From contig NZ_WJFD01000005.1 in the NCBI RefSeq assembly GCF_009647655.1, forward strand, positions 248,001 through 312,000: 64,000 nucleotides of DNA, written 5' to 3'. A program made the translations under genes and the position numbers. Of the stretch, positions 25,988-34,414 are shown one piece after another (the stretch's first letter is position 1; every line of letters starts with the position of its first letter). This stretch comes from Chitinophaga sp. SYP-B3965 (GTDB lineage Bacteria; Bacteroidota; Bacteroidia; Chitinophagales; Chitinophagaceae). Below the pieces are notes generated by a model. It saw nothing but the letters and a program-made list of their open reading frames with translations. It was not told where the DNA came from and searched no databases.

Positions 25988-27796
25988 ATGATCAACAAAA
26001 ATATATTTACAATACTCATGGTGGGCCTGCTTTTGGCAGCAGGATGCAAAAAGGGATTCCTGGATACGGTGCCGGATAACATCACCACGATGAAAGATAT
26101 CTTCACCAATAGGAGCATGACCGAACAATGGCTGGCCCGTTGTTATAATTCATTGCCTGATATGTGGGACCAGCCATATGCCAACGGTTGGAGTGGACAA
26201 TGTGATGAGTTGGATTATGCATGGGTACAACCAGGAATTAACTCAGGTGCTATTACGCCGGACAATGCCAGTCCCAATACCTGGAATCCTTACTACCAAA
26301 CCATCCGCCTCTGTGGTATTTTTCTGGAGAATGCAGACCAGAACAAGGAAATACAGGATCAGCCCAACGGCGTGCAGTTATTAAAACAGTATAAAGCAGA
26401 AGCACGTTTTTTAAGGGCCTACTATTATTGGTTGATGATGAAGCAATACGGCCCTGTTGTACTAATGGGAGAAAAGTCTGCAGAAGCCAGTGCAGATTTT
26501 CAGATCCCAAGAAGCACCTGGGATGAATGTGTGGCTTACGTATTGGAGGAAATGGATAAAGCTAATGTAGATGTGCCGGTGCAACACATGAATCCGGGCA
26601 ACGCGGCAGAAGTAGATAACACACAAACCGGCCGTATCAATAAATCCGTGATCGCCGCTGTGAAATCACAAATACTGTTATTCCATGCCAGCCCTTTGTT
26701 TAACGGCAATACTGAAATGGCGGCTTTTAAGAACCAGGATGGTACAGCACTATTTAACCAAACATATGATAAGGAGCGTTGGAAAGCTGCAGCTGATGCT
26801 GCTTTGGCGGTGATCCAAACCAACCGTTTTCAATTATTCAAAGTAGTAGATGCTAATCCTTTTCAGGCGGGATTCCTTTCTTATCGCAATCTCTTCTTTG
26901 AAGGATATGGAAAAGAAGGTATCTGGATGAGGTCTAATACAGCAAACGGCCAATGGGAACGTCACTGCTCTCCCCGCGCCTCCAACGGAAATGCATGGAA
27001 CGGTATTGCCATCCCGCAGGAATCAGTAGATGTTTTTCGCATGGCAGATGGTAAAGCCATTACAGACAATACCAGCAGTTATACAGAAGTTGGATATACC
27101 GCAACAGGAAACAATTTCTATGTAGCAGGTACCTACAATATGTATGTAGGCCGTGAGCCAAGGTTCTATGTGAATGTAACCTTTAATGGCGCCACAATTC
27201 CTGTAATAGCCACTTCCGGACAAACAAGAGTGGAGTTCTATTTTTCAGGTAACAGTGGTAAGGGTGGTTCTGCAAGGGACTGGCCCACCACAGGATATAC
27301 CGCAAGAAAGAACCTCCATCCCAATACAGATTTCAGGAACAATAAATCCACTGCGCGCCCCGCTATGATGATCCGCCTGGCAGAGATCTATCTGAATTAT
27401 GCAGAAGCACTGAATGAATACAGCCCCGGTGATGCCAATATCCTTACTTATCTGAACCTGGTACGCGAACGCTCTGGCCTTACAGCATTGGCAGGTGGCA
27501 CCCAGGAAGAAATGAGACAACAGATCCGCCTGGAAAGACAGATAGAACTGATGTTTGAAGGACATCGTTACTGGGATGTACGTCGCTGGAAAATAGCAAA
27601 TGATGCGGCATCACACCAGGGTGGTCCGTTTCACGGCATGAATATAGAAGCCGGAACTTCCCTCTCAGATCCTGCGTTCCATAAAAGAACAGTGGTGTTC
27701 ACCAGAGCCGCCTGGAATGCTAAATATTATTTCTACCCCATCCCTCAAAGTGAGATCGACCGGAATAAAAAACTGGTCCAGTTCCCGGGTTACTAA
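25988..27796 (+). CDS. SusD/RagB-type glycan-binding lipoprotein
   Basis: The 602-residue lipoprotein has lipobox LLAAGC (Cys20) followed by KKGFLDTVPDNITTM, helical repeats (ARFLRAYYYWLMMKQYGP) and a C-terminal RagB/SusD part (MMIRLAEIYLNYAEALNEY, IRLERQIELMFEGHRYWDV). It is the surface-binding partner of the preceding SusC. The operon appears to end here at a strong terminator. Confidence 0.95.
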   Translation: MINKNIFTILMVGLLLAAGCKKGFLDTVPDNITTMKDIFTNRSMTEQWLARCYNSLPDMWDQPYANGWSGQCDELDYAWVQPGINSGAITPDNASPNTWNPYYQTIRLCGIFLENADQNKEIQDQPNGVQLLKQYKAEARFLRAYYYWLMMKQYGPVVLMGEKSAEASADFQIPRSTWDECVAYVLEEMDKANVDVPVQHMNPGNAAEVDNTQTGRINKSVIAAVKSQILLFHASPLFNGNTEMAAFKNQDGTALFNQTYDKERWKAAADAALAVIQTNRFQLFKVVDANPFQAGFLSYRNLFFEGYGKEGIWMRSNTANGQWERHCSPRASNGNAWNGIAIPQESVDVFRMADGKAITDNTSSYTEVGYTATGNNFYVAGTYNMYVGREPRFYVNVTFNGATIPVIATSGQTRVEFYFSGNSGKGGSARDWPTTGYTARKNLHPNTDFRNNKSTARPAMMIRLAEIYLNYAEALNEYSPGDANILTYLNLVRERSGLTALAGGTQEEMRQQIRLERQIELMFEGHRYWDVRRWKIANDAASHQGGPFHGMNIEAGTSLSDPAFHKRTVVFTRAAWNAKYYFYPIPQSEIDRNKKLVQFPGY

Positions 27797-27817
27797 CATT
27801 GGAAACCCTGTTTAATG

Positions 27818-27850
27818 AAGCCGCTCCGTTCCTTCGGAGCGGCTTTTTTA
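27818..27850 (+). terminator. Terminator of the second sus-type operon
   Basis: Perfect 11-bp stem (AAGCCGCTCCG / CGGAGCGGCTT) with a 6-nt loop and seven T residues, 21 nt after the SusD stop. Confidence 0.92.
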
Positions 27851-27933
27851 TGGCCCATAGTAACGGAAGGGAATTATTTGTTTGTCTAATCTGGTATACG
27901 TTATGGCTGTATTGGCGGTTAATCTGTAAAAGT

Positions 27934-29079
27934 ATGTACAATAAACACCTCGTATTCTGGTCAGCCTGTTTGGGTTTGTTGTTATTCGGCATAACGTTGG
28001 TCACATTAGGAGCTGTAGTGATGGACCTTCGGTTAAAGTTCAGCCTGGATGGAGTTGCAGCCGGTACACTTTTTTCTATCATACCCATTGGATTGCTTAC
28101 CGGATCATTATTATTTGGCCCCATCAGCGACAGGTATGGCTACAAACTGATGTTGATATTGGGATGCTTTGGTTTGTGTGTAAGTTTTCAGGGCATAGCT
28201 CATGCATCTGGTATTGAACTCCTGAAGGGTTGCATCTTTATTTTTGGATTATCAGGTGGAGTGATCAATGGAGCAACCAATGCAGTAGTGGCAGATATCA
28301 GCACACGTGGCAAAGGAGCGTCGCTCAGCCTGCTGGGAGTTTCATTTGGGATTGGTGCATTGGGCATGCCGCAGGTACTGGCAGCCTTAAAGGATCATTA
28401 TGTTTGGAGTGAAATAGTTTCTGCAATAGGGTGGTTTATCCTCGTTATGGCATTCCTGTATGCCTGCATTAGTTTTCCACCTGCCAAACAACAAAAGGGC
28501 TTTCCATTAGCTAACGGCAGAAAGATGTTTGCTGATCTCACACTCGTACTGATCGGTTTTTTTCTTTTCTGCCAGAGCAGCTTTGAAACCATCATTCATA
28601 ACTGGGCCACCACTTATTTAACAGCAGGAGATCACATGGAAGAAAGCAGTGCCTTATATGCGCTTTCTTTATACATAGCAGGAATGACCGTCATGCGCTT
28701 GCTCACTGGTAGCGTTTTTCGCACTGTTTCTCCGCAGAACATGTTACTGCTCTCTTTGTTGCTTATGCCGGCGGGGATACTGTTGTTGCGCTCTGGGACA
28801 ACTTTCCCCATATCCGCAGCCGGTCTGATATTATTGGGCGCAGGGCTCGCGGGGGGCTTCCCCATTATGCTGGGGTTTGTGGGAGAACGTTACAGCACAC
28901 AATCCGGTACCGCTTTCAGTTTTGTACTCGTTATTGCACTAACTGGTAACATGTTGGTGAATTATATGATGGGATTAGTAGTGCAGCATTATGGTGTACA
29001 GCATCTGATAACCGTGGCATTTGCAGAATGGCTGGTAATGATGCTGATCTGCAGCAGTATTGTGCAAAGATTAAAATAA
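27934..29079 (+). CDS. Major facilitator superfamily transporter
   Basis: From ATG 27934 the protein has 381 residues with about 12 hydrophobic segments. It has the MFS motif A equivalent GPISDRYGYK between helices 2 and 3 and paired six-helix halves. The upstream in-frame extension is rejected because it crosses the terminator at 27818-27850. It lies after the second sus-type operon in the same direction, so import of the sugar released by that locus is a reasonable inference, not a demonstrated one. A convergent-side hairpin follows the stop. Confidence 0.88.
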   Translation: MYNKHLVFWSACLGLLLFGITLVTLGAVVMDLRLKFSLDGVAAGTLFSIIPIGLLTGSLLFGPISDRYGYKLMLILGCFGLCVSFQGIAHASGIELLKGCIFIFGLSGGVINGATNAVVADISTRGKGASLSLLGVSFGIGALGMPQVLAALKDHYVWSEIVSAIGWFILVMAFLYACISFPPAKQQKGFPLANGRKMFADLTLVLIGFFLFCQSSFETIIHNWATTYLTAGDHMEESSALYALSLYIAGMTVMRLLTGSVFRTVSPQNMLLLSLLLMPAGILLLRSGTTFPISAAGLILLGAGLAGGFPIMLGFVGERYSTQSGTAFSFVLVIALTGNMLVNYMMGLVVQHYGVQHLITVAFAEWLVMMLICSSIVQRLK

Positions 29080-29101
29080 AGGCCCGTTATAAAACGGGCC
29101 T
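29080..29101. terminator. Hairpin between convergent genes
   Basis: Perfect 9-bp stem (AGGCCCGTT / AACGGGCCT) with loop ATAA directly after the MFS stop codon. The T tract on the plus side is short, so termination strength is uncertain. Confidence 0.6.
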
Positions 29102-29127
29102 GCTTCATATTATATCAATCAAATGAA

Positions 29128-30825
29128 TTAACAATTATCTTTTCCTGACGGCGATGCTTTTTTCTGGCGTAAGCTTTCAGGTAAATACTCGTCGAAGAAT
29201 TTTGAACCTTGTTGCTGGGTTGCTTCGCTCTTCTTTTTAATATCTTTATCTGCCGGCTTTAGAGGAGATTGGGATTTTTTGGTGGAAGGTTTACCTGGAC
29301 CCTTCTTGCCTGTCATGGCAAACACTTTCATTTTTTCAATTCCCCTTTCTGAATCTGCTTCCAGCAATTGTTTATAGGTGGTCAGGTTATTTTCTTCCGT
29401 TACAATTTGTGCTGATATTTTTTCCTTTTTTAACCTGGGTTTTGGAAATTGAACGGTATCTGTAGTGGTGTGTTTTTTCTTTTTCAATACAGGTTCTGGA
29501 AATTGAACGGTACCTGCAGATGCTGACAATTTCTTTTTGTGAGATGGTTTAGGGAATTGAACCGTGTCTGTAGCGGTAGCCCATTTATCTTCCGTTGCTT
29601 TTTCAGCAGTAGCCCATTTGTCTACAGATTTGGAAACCCATTTATCTTCCTTTGCCTTTTCAGCAGTAGTCTTTTTGTCTGTCTTTGCCTTTTTAGAAGT
29701 AGTCCATTTGTCTTTTGAACGCGCCGGTTTGGAAACCCATTTGTCCTTATTAGCAGCTATGGTATCTACCTGTGGGGGAGCACAATACGCTGATGATTCA
29801 ACAGAATGCGGATTAACCGGAGCAGGTTTTACAATTTCTTTCTCCGGCATGAAGCTAAAGGCGGTAATAGCTATCAGGCCAAAGGTCAGTGAGATTTTTT
29901 CCATGAGGTTTAGTTTTTTATTTTCGCGTGTAAGCATACGTTTCACACGGTGTAATAAATGATTCCGCGTACTGCCAAGCCCGATCTGCAGGGATGAACC
30001 CAAAGCAGCCTGTTCTTCAAAAGCTACCAGTGCCTGAACGTACGTGGCTTTGTGTGGGGTATGCGCCACAACAATATCATCACAACAGGCTTCCCTTTCT
30101 TCCCGCAAACGTGCGGAGATCCATAAGAATGCCGGGTTAAAGAAGAAGATGATTTCTGCAAAATTTTGCAACACATTCAAAAAGTAATCCCTCCTGCGGA
30201 TATGCGCCAGTTCATGCAACAAGATCGTTTCCAACTGGTCCGCAGGCAATTGGGCTAATAACCCCAGTGGGAGGAAGATAACAGGTTTAAAGAAACCAAT
30301 AGTGAGCGGCGTTTTTGCAATACCGGATTCTAACAGTTGAACTGCTTTCCGGATCTTCAGTGAATGGGATAATCTTTTAAGCGTATCCTCCCAGGCTGCC
30401 GGAACAGGCTGAACATGGACCCTTCTGATCCGGTAGATATGATAGAAACCACCTGCTAATCTGAAACATTTTAACAGGAAGATCACAGCCCATATCAGCA
30501 TGAGCCAATCAGCATGCGTATTTATATAATTTATAACCTGTTCTCCGGGATAGGAGGGGAGTACAACAGATGCAGCAACTATATCAGTACCCGTAATATC
30601 TGCAATGGCGGCTGCAGTAGGACGTAGTTCTGTATAGAAAGTAATGCAGGTTGCAAGGAGTGTTAACAATAAAAGAGATCCCAGCAGGTTATAACGTGTC
30701 CGCGCAGAAGAGCGGCGGGTGGCCCAAAGTATGATCCCCGCAAGGGCTGCAGCGATCATGCCCTGCCAGATAGAATGCAGGAAGGTACGGCAGATAGCCT
30801 GCAATGTTTCAATCGTTAAGAACAT
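29128..30825 (-). CDS. BlaR1/MecR1-type M56 metallopeptidase sensor with repeat-rich tail
   Basis: The 565-residue membrane protein has four N-terminal hydrophobic spans (about 17-35, 47-65, 105-120 and near 175-190). The zinc-protease motif HELAH (204-208) and REEREACCDD (about 241-250) give the M56 active site. A further span near 312-325 precedes the periplasmic tail. In this family the sensor cleaves the BlaI-type repressor after a cell-wall or beta-lactam signal. No penicillin-binding domain follows. The tail (about 350-480) is instead made of lysine-rich repeats with DKW and TVQFP units. The gene starts 22 nt after the BlaI-like gene. Confidence 0.9.
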   Translation of the reverse strand: MFLTIETLQAICRTFLHSIWQGMIAAALAGIILWATRRSSARTRYNLLGSLLLLTLLATCITFYTELRPTAAAIADITGTDIVAASVVLPSYPGEQVINYINTHADWLMLIWAVIFLLKCFRLAGGFYHIYRIRRVHVQPVPAAWEDTLKRLSHSLKIRKAVQLLESGIAKTPLTIGFFKPVIFLPLGLLAQLPADQLETILLHELAHIRRRDYFLNVLQNFAEIIFFFNPAFLWISARLREEREACCDDIVVAHTPHKATYVQALVAFEEQAALGSSLQIGLGSTRNHLLHRVKRMLTRENKKLNLMEKISLTFGLIAITAFSFMPEKEIVKPAPVNPHSVESSAYCAPPQVDTIAANKDKWVSKPARSKDKWTTSKKAKTDKKTTAEKAKEDKWVSKSVDKWATAEKATEDKWATATDTVQFPKPSHKKKLSASAGTVQFPEPVLKKKKHTTTDTVQFPKPRLKKEKISAQIVTEENNLTTYKQLLEADSERGIEKMKVFAMTGKKGPGKPSTKKSQSPLKPADKDIKKKSEATQQQGSKFFDEYLPESLRQKKASPSGKDNC

Positions 30826-30847
30826 AAAGAAATAGTTTAAGACATGA

Positions 30848-31240
30848 TCACTTATCCATTTTCTTCAACAACTCACGGATGGCATCCAGCTCTTTTTTAG
30901 AGGTTTTCTTATTACCGAGCAATTGCATCATCAGGCTGCTGGCGGATCCATTATACATCGTATCCACAAACCTGTCCAGCAAATGCCCCTTTGTGGATTG
31001 TTCTTCCACGGCTGCACTGTAAACATGTTTCATCTGGCTTTCATCCCTGGTGAGTAATTCCTTTTCCACCATGATCTGCATCAGCTTGAGGGTAGAAGTG
31101 TATTGCACTTCCCGCTTTTGTTCGTTCAGGATATCATTCACAGACCGCACCGTAGACGGGCCATGCTGCCATAATACCTGCAGGATCTCCAACTCAGATT
31201 TAGTTGGCTCCGGGTTATTTTCCTTTTTGATCGTCTTCAT
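30848..31240 (-). CDS. BlaI/MecI-type transcriptional repressor
   Basis: The 130-residue winged-helix repressor has an N-terminal DNA-binding domain (PTKSELEILQVLWQHGPSTV, then VQYTSTLKLMQIMVEKELL) and a C-terminal dimerisation part (FVDTMYNGSASSLMMQLL). In this family it represses its own operon and a divergent gene until cut by the M56 partner encoded next. A palindrome suited to dimer binding lies just upstream. Confidence 0.92.
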   Translation of the reverse strand: MKTIKKENNPEPTKSELEILQVLWQHGPSTVRSVNDILNEQKREVQYTSTLKLMQIMVEKELLTRDESQMKHVYSAAVEEQSTKGHLLDRFVDTMYNGSASSLMMQLLGNKKTSKKELDAIRELLKKMDK

Positions 31241-31244
31241 AATT

Positions 31245-31275
31245 TAAAGGTAGGAAATATTTCGTACGAAACAAA
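31245..31275 (-). promoter_or_regulatory. blaI promoter with palindromic operator
   Basis: The minus strand has TTTG at 31272-31275, a 19-nt spacer and TACCTTTA at 31245-31252. A perfect 12-bp palindrome TTTCGTACGAAA (31260-31271) fills most of the spacer, where a bound repressor would block polymerase. The -7 box is only 4 nt from the blaI ATG, so the transcript would be leaderless. The same site lies about 40 nt upstream of the divergent serine hydrolase gene and could control it too. Confidence 0.6.
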
Positions 31276-31309
31276 TATTACCTTACTTTTATTCAAAAAA
31301 CTTATAGTC

Positions 31310-32806
31310 ATGAAAAGATTCCACTTCCTTCTTTCATTACATGTTGTATTGATATTCAATCCCTTAAAAGCGCAGGAGATCAAACAACGTTTAGACTCTT
31401 TTTTAGCCATAGCAGCCAATAACGACTATTTCAATGGCTGTGTAATGGTGAGTGAAAAGGGAAAGAACATTTATAGTTATGCTGCCGGTTATGCGGATGA
31501 AGAGAAAAAGACGCCGAATTCAATCAACACTTGTTTCAACCTGGCATCCGTATCTAAACCATTTACAGCATTAGCTGTATTGCAACTTGTTCAGCACCGT
31601 AAGTGTAAACTATCAGATCCCGTGATGAAATACTTCCCGGACTTTCCTTATCCTGCCATCACCGTCCGCCATTTGCTTTCTCATACAGGTGGTTTACCAC
31701 AACTGGAAAGATTTATGGACGATGTGATTGAAGCGAATAAAGACAAGATATTTACCAATGAAGAATTATACGGATACCTGTTGGCACAAAAAGGTAAGAT
31801 GAAATTCCCCGCCGGAGAAAAATGGGATTATAGTAATATGGGCTATCTGATCCTGGCTTTATTAGTTGAAAAAATAAGCGGCCAATCCTTTGAAAAGTAC
31901 ATGGAGCAAAAGATATTCCGTCCGGCTGGCATGAACTCGTCCTTTATAAGGAGCGCAGGATCACCAGAGCCGGACTGTGCAATAAGATATATTATCCCTA
32001 GTATGTACGATTCCGTATATCTCTCCATCCCTTCTTTATATAATACGAAGATATACACACATAAGAACCTTGGCAATACAAGAGGTCCCGGAAATATGTT
32101 CAGCACGCTGGAAGACCTGATGCGGTTTGATAATGCACTCTATTCCGGAAAATTGCTGGACACCACTTTACTGAGAGAATCCCAAACACCTGTTACACTG
32201 AATAATGGCAAACAACACAATTACGGATTTGGATGGAACATCGTGTACAATCAATTTGGCGATACATTAGTATATCACGATGGTCATGTTGTTGGTATCG
32301 TAGCCATGATGCTGAAAAACAAAACAAAAGACCAGACCATTTTCTTTTATGATAATCATTCATCAGAAGCCTTCTTTCAAAAGATCAATACTATTAGTCA
32401 TTTCCTGAATGGGAGAGGAGCCAAGCCGCTCCGGCTCACCAAATCTCTCGTGAAAGCCTATGCACGTGCATTGGTAGAAAAAGGCCCGGACTACGCTGCA
32501 GTAGTTTTTAATACCCTGAAAAGCGATACCGCTAACTATTACCTGGATGAGTTGGAAATGAATAACCTGGGGTATAATCTTGTTAACAATGCAGAATTCG
32601 AAGGTCATATGCAGTTTGCCTGCGAAGTACTTAAACTAAATACGATATTATTCCCTAAAAGCGCTAACACCTATGATAGTTACGCCATGGCCTTGAGTAG
32701 TGCAGGCAAGAAACAAGAAGCTATCATTATGTATCAGAAAGCACTTTTGCTCAATCCCAACAATGAACAGGGAAGGATAGCGCTTGGAAAGCTAATTGCC
32801 AAATAG
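31310..32806 (+). CDS. Exported serine hydrolase of the beta-lactamase family with C-terminal TPR-like region
   Basis: The 498-residue protein has a signal peptide (1-22, ending LKAQ) and a beta-lactamase/penicillin-binding fold. The catalytic SxxK is S80-V-S-K83 and the YxN motif is Y174-S-N176. A HDGHVVG stretch lies near 323. The last 130 residues form helical repeats, with LLLNPNNEQGRIALGKL at the end. Such class C-like proteins include esterases, D-aminopeptidases and some true beta-lactamases; activity cannot be assigned. Divergent placement from BlaI/BlaR1 across a shared operator suggests it is the regulated target. Confidence 0.87.
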   Translation: MKRFHFLLSLHVVLIFNPLKAQEIKQRLDSFLAIAANNDYFNGCVMVSEKGKNIYSYAAGYADEEKKTPNSINTCFNLASVSKPFTALAVLQLVQHRKCKLSDPVMKYFPDFPYPAITVRHLLSHTGGLPQLERFMDDVIEANKDKIFTNEELYGYLLAQKGKMKFPAGEKWDYSNMGYLILALLVEKISGQSFEKYMEQKIFRPAGMNSSFIRSAGSPEPDCAIRYIIPSMYDSVYLSIPSLYNTKIYTHKNLGNTRGPGNMFSTLEDLMRFDNALYSGKLLDTTLLRESQTPVTLNNGKQHNYGFGWNIVYNQFGDTLVYHDGHVVGIVAMMLKNKTKDQTIFFYDNHSSEAFFQKINTISHFLNGRGAKPLRLTKSLVKAYARALVEKGPDYAAVVFNTLKSDTANYYLDELEMNNLGYNLVNNAEFEGHMQFACEVLKLNTILFPKSANTYDSYAMALSSAGKKQEAIIMYQKALLLNPNNEQGRIALGKLIAK

Positions 32807-33172
32807 CTATTTGTACAGGTGTTGATCTTTCAGATAATCAATGCCGTTATCCTTTAAATACCTGATACCCCACTGGCTAAGGAATTCCGTAACAGGAGAA
32901 AGCGATTGTCCCAGTGGGGTAAGGGTATATTCAACCCTGTAAGGTTTGGCAGACAATACATGCTTTTCAATGAGCAGATCTTTCTCCAGATCTCTCAGCT
33001 GTTGCGTGAGCATTTTCTCAGAGATGCCCGGCATCTGTTCCCGCAGATTGCTGAAGCTGCTCCGCTGAAAGCGATGGAGATGACCAAGGATCAATACTTT
33101 CCATTTCCCATTGATGAAGGAGAGCGAAACATCTATCGGGCAGGTGAATGTTTTTTCATGTAAGGTGATCAT
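32807..33172 (-). CDS. HxlR-family transcriptional regulator
   Basis: The 121-residue winged-helix protein shows the HxlR pattern: a single Cys near the N terminus (FTCPIDVSLSFINGKWKVLI), then SNLREQMPGISEKMLTQQLR as the recognition region, and YRVEYTLTPLGQSL. HxlR proteins often sense reactive or electrophilic molecules. Its stop codon abuts that of the convergent serine hydrolase. It is divergent from the truncated haemoglobin gene, with an inverted repeat between them. Confidence 0.9.
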   Translation of the reverse strand: MITLHEKTFTCPIDVSLSFINGKWKVLILGHLHRFQRSSFSNLREQMPGISEKMLTQQLRDLEKDLLIEKHVLSAKPYRVEYTLTPLGQSLSPVTEFLSQWGIRYLKDNGIDYLKDQHLYK

Positions 33173-33182
33173 ATGGAATCGG

Positions 33183-33200
33183 GCTTACTTTTCGGTAAGC
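33183..33200. promoter_or_regulatory. Inverted repeat upstream of the HxlR gene
   Basis: Perfect 6-bp arms GCTTAC (33183-33188) and GTAAGC (33195-33200) with a 6-nt centre, 11 nt upstream of the HxlR start. It is a plausible autoregulatory operator in the divergent promoter region. HxlR sites usually include such dyads, but the family has no fixed consensus. Confidence 0.45.
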
Positions 33201-33349
33201 TATTTTTTGAAAAAGTGAATTCCGGTAACATTGCTTGTCAAAATTACATAAAATGTGTTTTTTCAAGGAGGTAAGGCCTTTTTTCAATAATATTGAGGAA
33301 ATGAAACATTACTACCTGACTACCATTTCCTGGACTAAGTAATTATTGC

Positions 33350-33820
33350 ATGAAAGAGATACCAAGTTTGTACACCTGGGCCGGCGGACAACCAGCCCTT
33401 GAAAAGCTTACCGCTGTTTTTTACGCCAAAGTGATGAAGGATGAACTCCTGGAGCCCATATTCCGCCATATGAGCCCGGAACACAGTAAACATGTGGCCC
33501 ATTTCATAGGCCAGGTATTTGGCGGCCCACCTGTTTACACAGGAGAAGACCAGGGCAGCCATGCCAATATGGTACAGCATCATATCGGAAAATCACTCAC
33601 AGAAGCCCAGCGCCGCCAATGGATCAGCCTGTTGCTGGACAGTGCCGACGAAATAGGCCTGGCAGACGATCCCGAATTCCGTTCCGCCCTGGTAGGATAC
33701 CTGGAATGGGGGAGCCGCCTGGCCGTCATTAATTCCAATACAACAGAGAACCCGATTACCGAAAATGAGCCCATGCCCAAGTGGGGCTGGGGGGAAACGG
33801 GAGGCCCATATCAGCCCTGA
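33350..33820 (+). CDS. Group II truncated haemoglobin
   Basis: The 156-residue globin has the short 2-on-2 pattern: PSLYTWAGGQPALEKL at the start, a haem-ligand His in VQHHIGKSL (near residue 83) and the distal-site Trp in YLEWGSRLA (near 121), typical of group II. It likely binds oxygen or nitric oxide in the cytoplasm. The C terminus (NEPMPKWGWGETGGPYQP) is longer than in the shortest members. It is divergent from the HxlR gene, which may regulate it, and ends in a terminator that includes the stop codon. Confidence 0.9.
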   Translation: MKEIPSLYTWAGGQPALEKLTAVFYAKVMKDELLEPIFRHMSPEHSKHVAHFIGQVFGGPPVYTGEDQGSHANMVQHHIGKSLTEAQRRQWISLLLDSADEIGLADDPEFRSALVGYLEWGSRLAVINSNTTENPITENEPMPKWGWGETGGPYQP

Positions 33821-33860
33821 TTCCCCTGAAACCTGCCACAGGAGGGGAATAAAATTTTTC
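33820..33860 (+). terminator. Terminator of the globin gene
   Basis: Stem ATTCCCCT (33820-33827) / AGGGGAAT (33843-33850) followed by an A/T-rich tail with TTTTTCTT. It sits just before the tRNA promoter. Confidence 0.6.
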
Positions 33861-33869
33861 TTCTCAACT

Positions 33870-33901
33870 TTTGACTTTTAAAGGTTTAGCCTGTATCTTT
33901 G
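33870..33901 (+). promoter_or_regulatory. Promoter of the tRNA-Met gene
   Basis: TTG (33871-33873), a 20-nt spacer and TATCTTTG (33894-33901), a perfect TAnnTTTG box. The expected start lies about 25 nt before the tRNA. Confidence 0.8.
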
Positions 33902-33932
33902 CACTCCAAATTTGAAATATCAGTTTGGATAT

Positions 33933-34006
33933 GGCGAGGTAGCTCAGGTGGTTAGAGCGTTGGATTCATAACCCAAAGGTCTCGGGTTCAACTCCCGATC
34001 TCGCTA
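33933..34006 (+). tRNA. tRNA with CAU anticodon (Met; Ile2 not excluded), island target
   Basis: A 74-nt tRNA with acceptor GGCGAGG/TCTCGCT (first pair G-U), D arm GCTC/GAGC, anticodon stem TTGGA/CCCAA (middle pair weak) around loop TTCATAA with anticodon CAT, and T stem TCGGG/CCCGA. Elongator Met is most likely; a lysidine-modified tRNA-Ile with the same anticodon cannot be excluded from sequence. Its 3' part is the left copy of the island's 49-bp repeat, so the element's insertion leaves an intact tRNA here. Confidence 0.9.
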
Positions 34007-34008
34007 CA
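33960..34008 (+). repeat. attL: left 49-bp direct repeat
   Basis: Covers the anticodon arm through the 3' end of the tRNA plus two bases. It is identical to 44704-44752; the first mismatches are at 33959 and 34009. Confidence 0.93.
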
Positions 34009-34016
34009 GAATAGAT

Positions 34017-34050
34017 AAGGCTTTCAGCGTTTTTGCTGAAAGCCTTTTTT
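34017..34050 (+). terminator. Terminator after the reconstituted tRNA
   Basis: Perfect 12-bp stem (AAGGCTTTCAGC / GCTGAAAGCCTT) with loop GTTTTT and a long T tract. It resembles the terminator beyond attR (44763-44797), as if the element carried the region downstream of the tRNA from an earlier host. Confidence 0.9.
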
Positions 34051-34053
34051 CTT

Positions 34054-34079
34054 TTGGTACAACATAGGTACAACAATTT
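34054..34079 (+). repeat. Left 26-bp subterminal repeat (candidate integrase arm site)
   Basis: Identical in sequence and orientation to 44583-44608. Each copy holds two GGTACAAC octamers 11 bp apart, about one helical turn, as expected for arm-type binding by a tyrosine integrase. Confidence 0.8.
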
Positions 34080-34096
34080 ATCCCGTGTCTAAAGGC

Positions 34097-34110
34097 CGAA
34101 AATATTTTCG
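34097..34110. promoter_or_regulatory. Palindrome upstream of the excisionase-like gene
   Basis: A perfect 14-bp palindrome CGAAAATATTTTCG lies 24 nt before the start codon at 34135. It is a likely operator for control of excision. Confidence 0.5.
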
Positions 34111-34134
34111 TAACTTCTGATAAATATTCCCCCT

Positions 34135-34404
34135 ATGGAAGTTATCTGTTTGGAAGATGCCGCATTTTACGCCCTAATTGATAAAGTCGTCCAGCGCATC
34201 ACACAAACCCACAAGCAAGTCCCCGACAAATGGATTAGCCCGGAAGAAGCGATGCGAAAACTCAATATCACCAGTAAAACCACTTTACAGAAATTTCGGG
34301 ATGAAGGAAAAATTCGTTTCAGCCAACCGGAGAAAAAGATCATCTTATATGACACTAATTCTATCGATGAATATTTAGAGAAACATTCCCGCGAAACCTT
34401 TTAA
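34135..34404 (+). CDS. HTH excisionase-like DNA-binding protein
   Basis: The 89-residue protein has a MerR/excisionase-like HTH: WISPEEAMRKLNITSKTTLQ, then KFRDEGKIRFSQ and LYDTNSIDEYLEKH. This arrangement is common in small Bacteroidota island proteins that assist integrase excision or act as regulators. It lies at the left end of the island, opposite the Bacteroidota-type integrase at the right end, and 10 nt before a small companion gene. The N-terminal helix (about 1-35) is typical of this group. Confidence 0.82.
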   Translation: MEVICLEDAAFYALIDKVVQRITQTHKQVPDKWISPEEAMRKLNITSKTTLQKFRDEGKIRFSQPEKKIILYDTNSIDEYLEKHSRETF

Positions 34405-34414
34405 ACCCTGAACA

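Noticed and set aside
27799..27933. N-terminal extension of the MFS transporter from a TTG codon
   Set aside because: The stretch crosses a perfect terminator hairpin and encodes no membrane or family-like sequence; ATG 27934 starts directly at the first helix.
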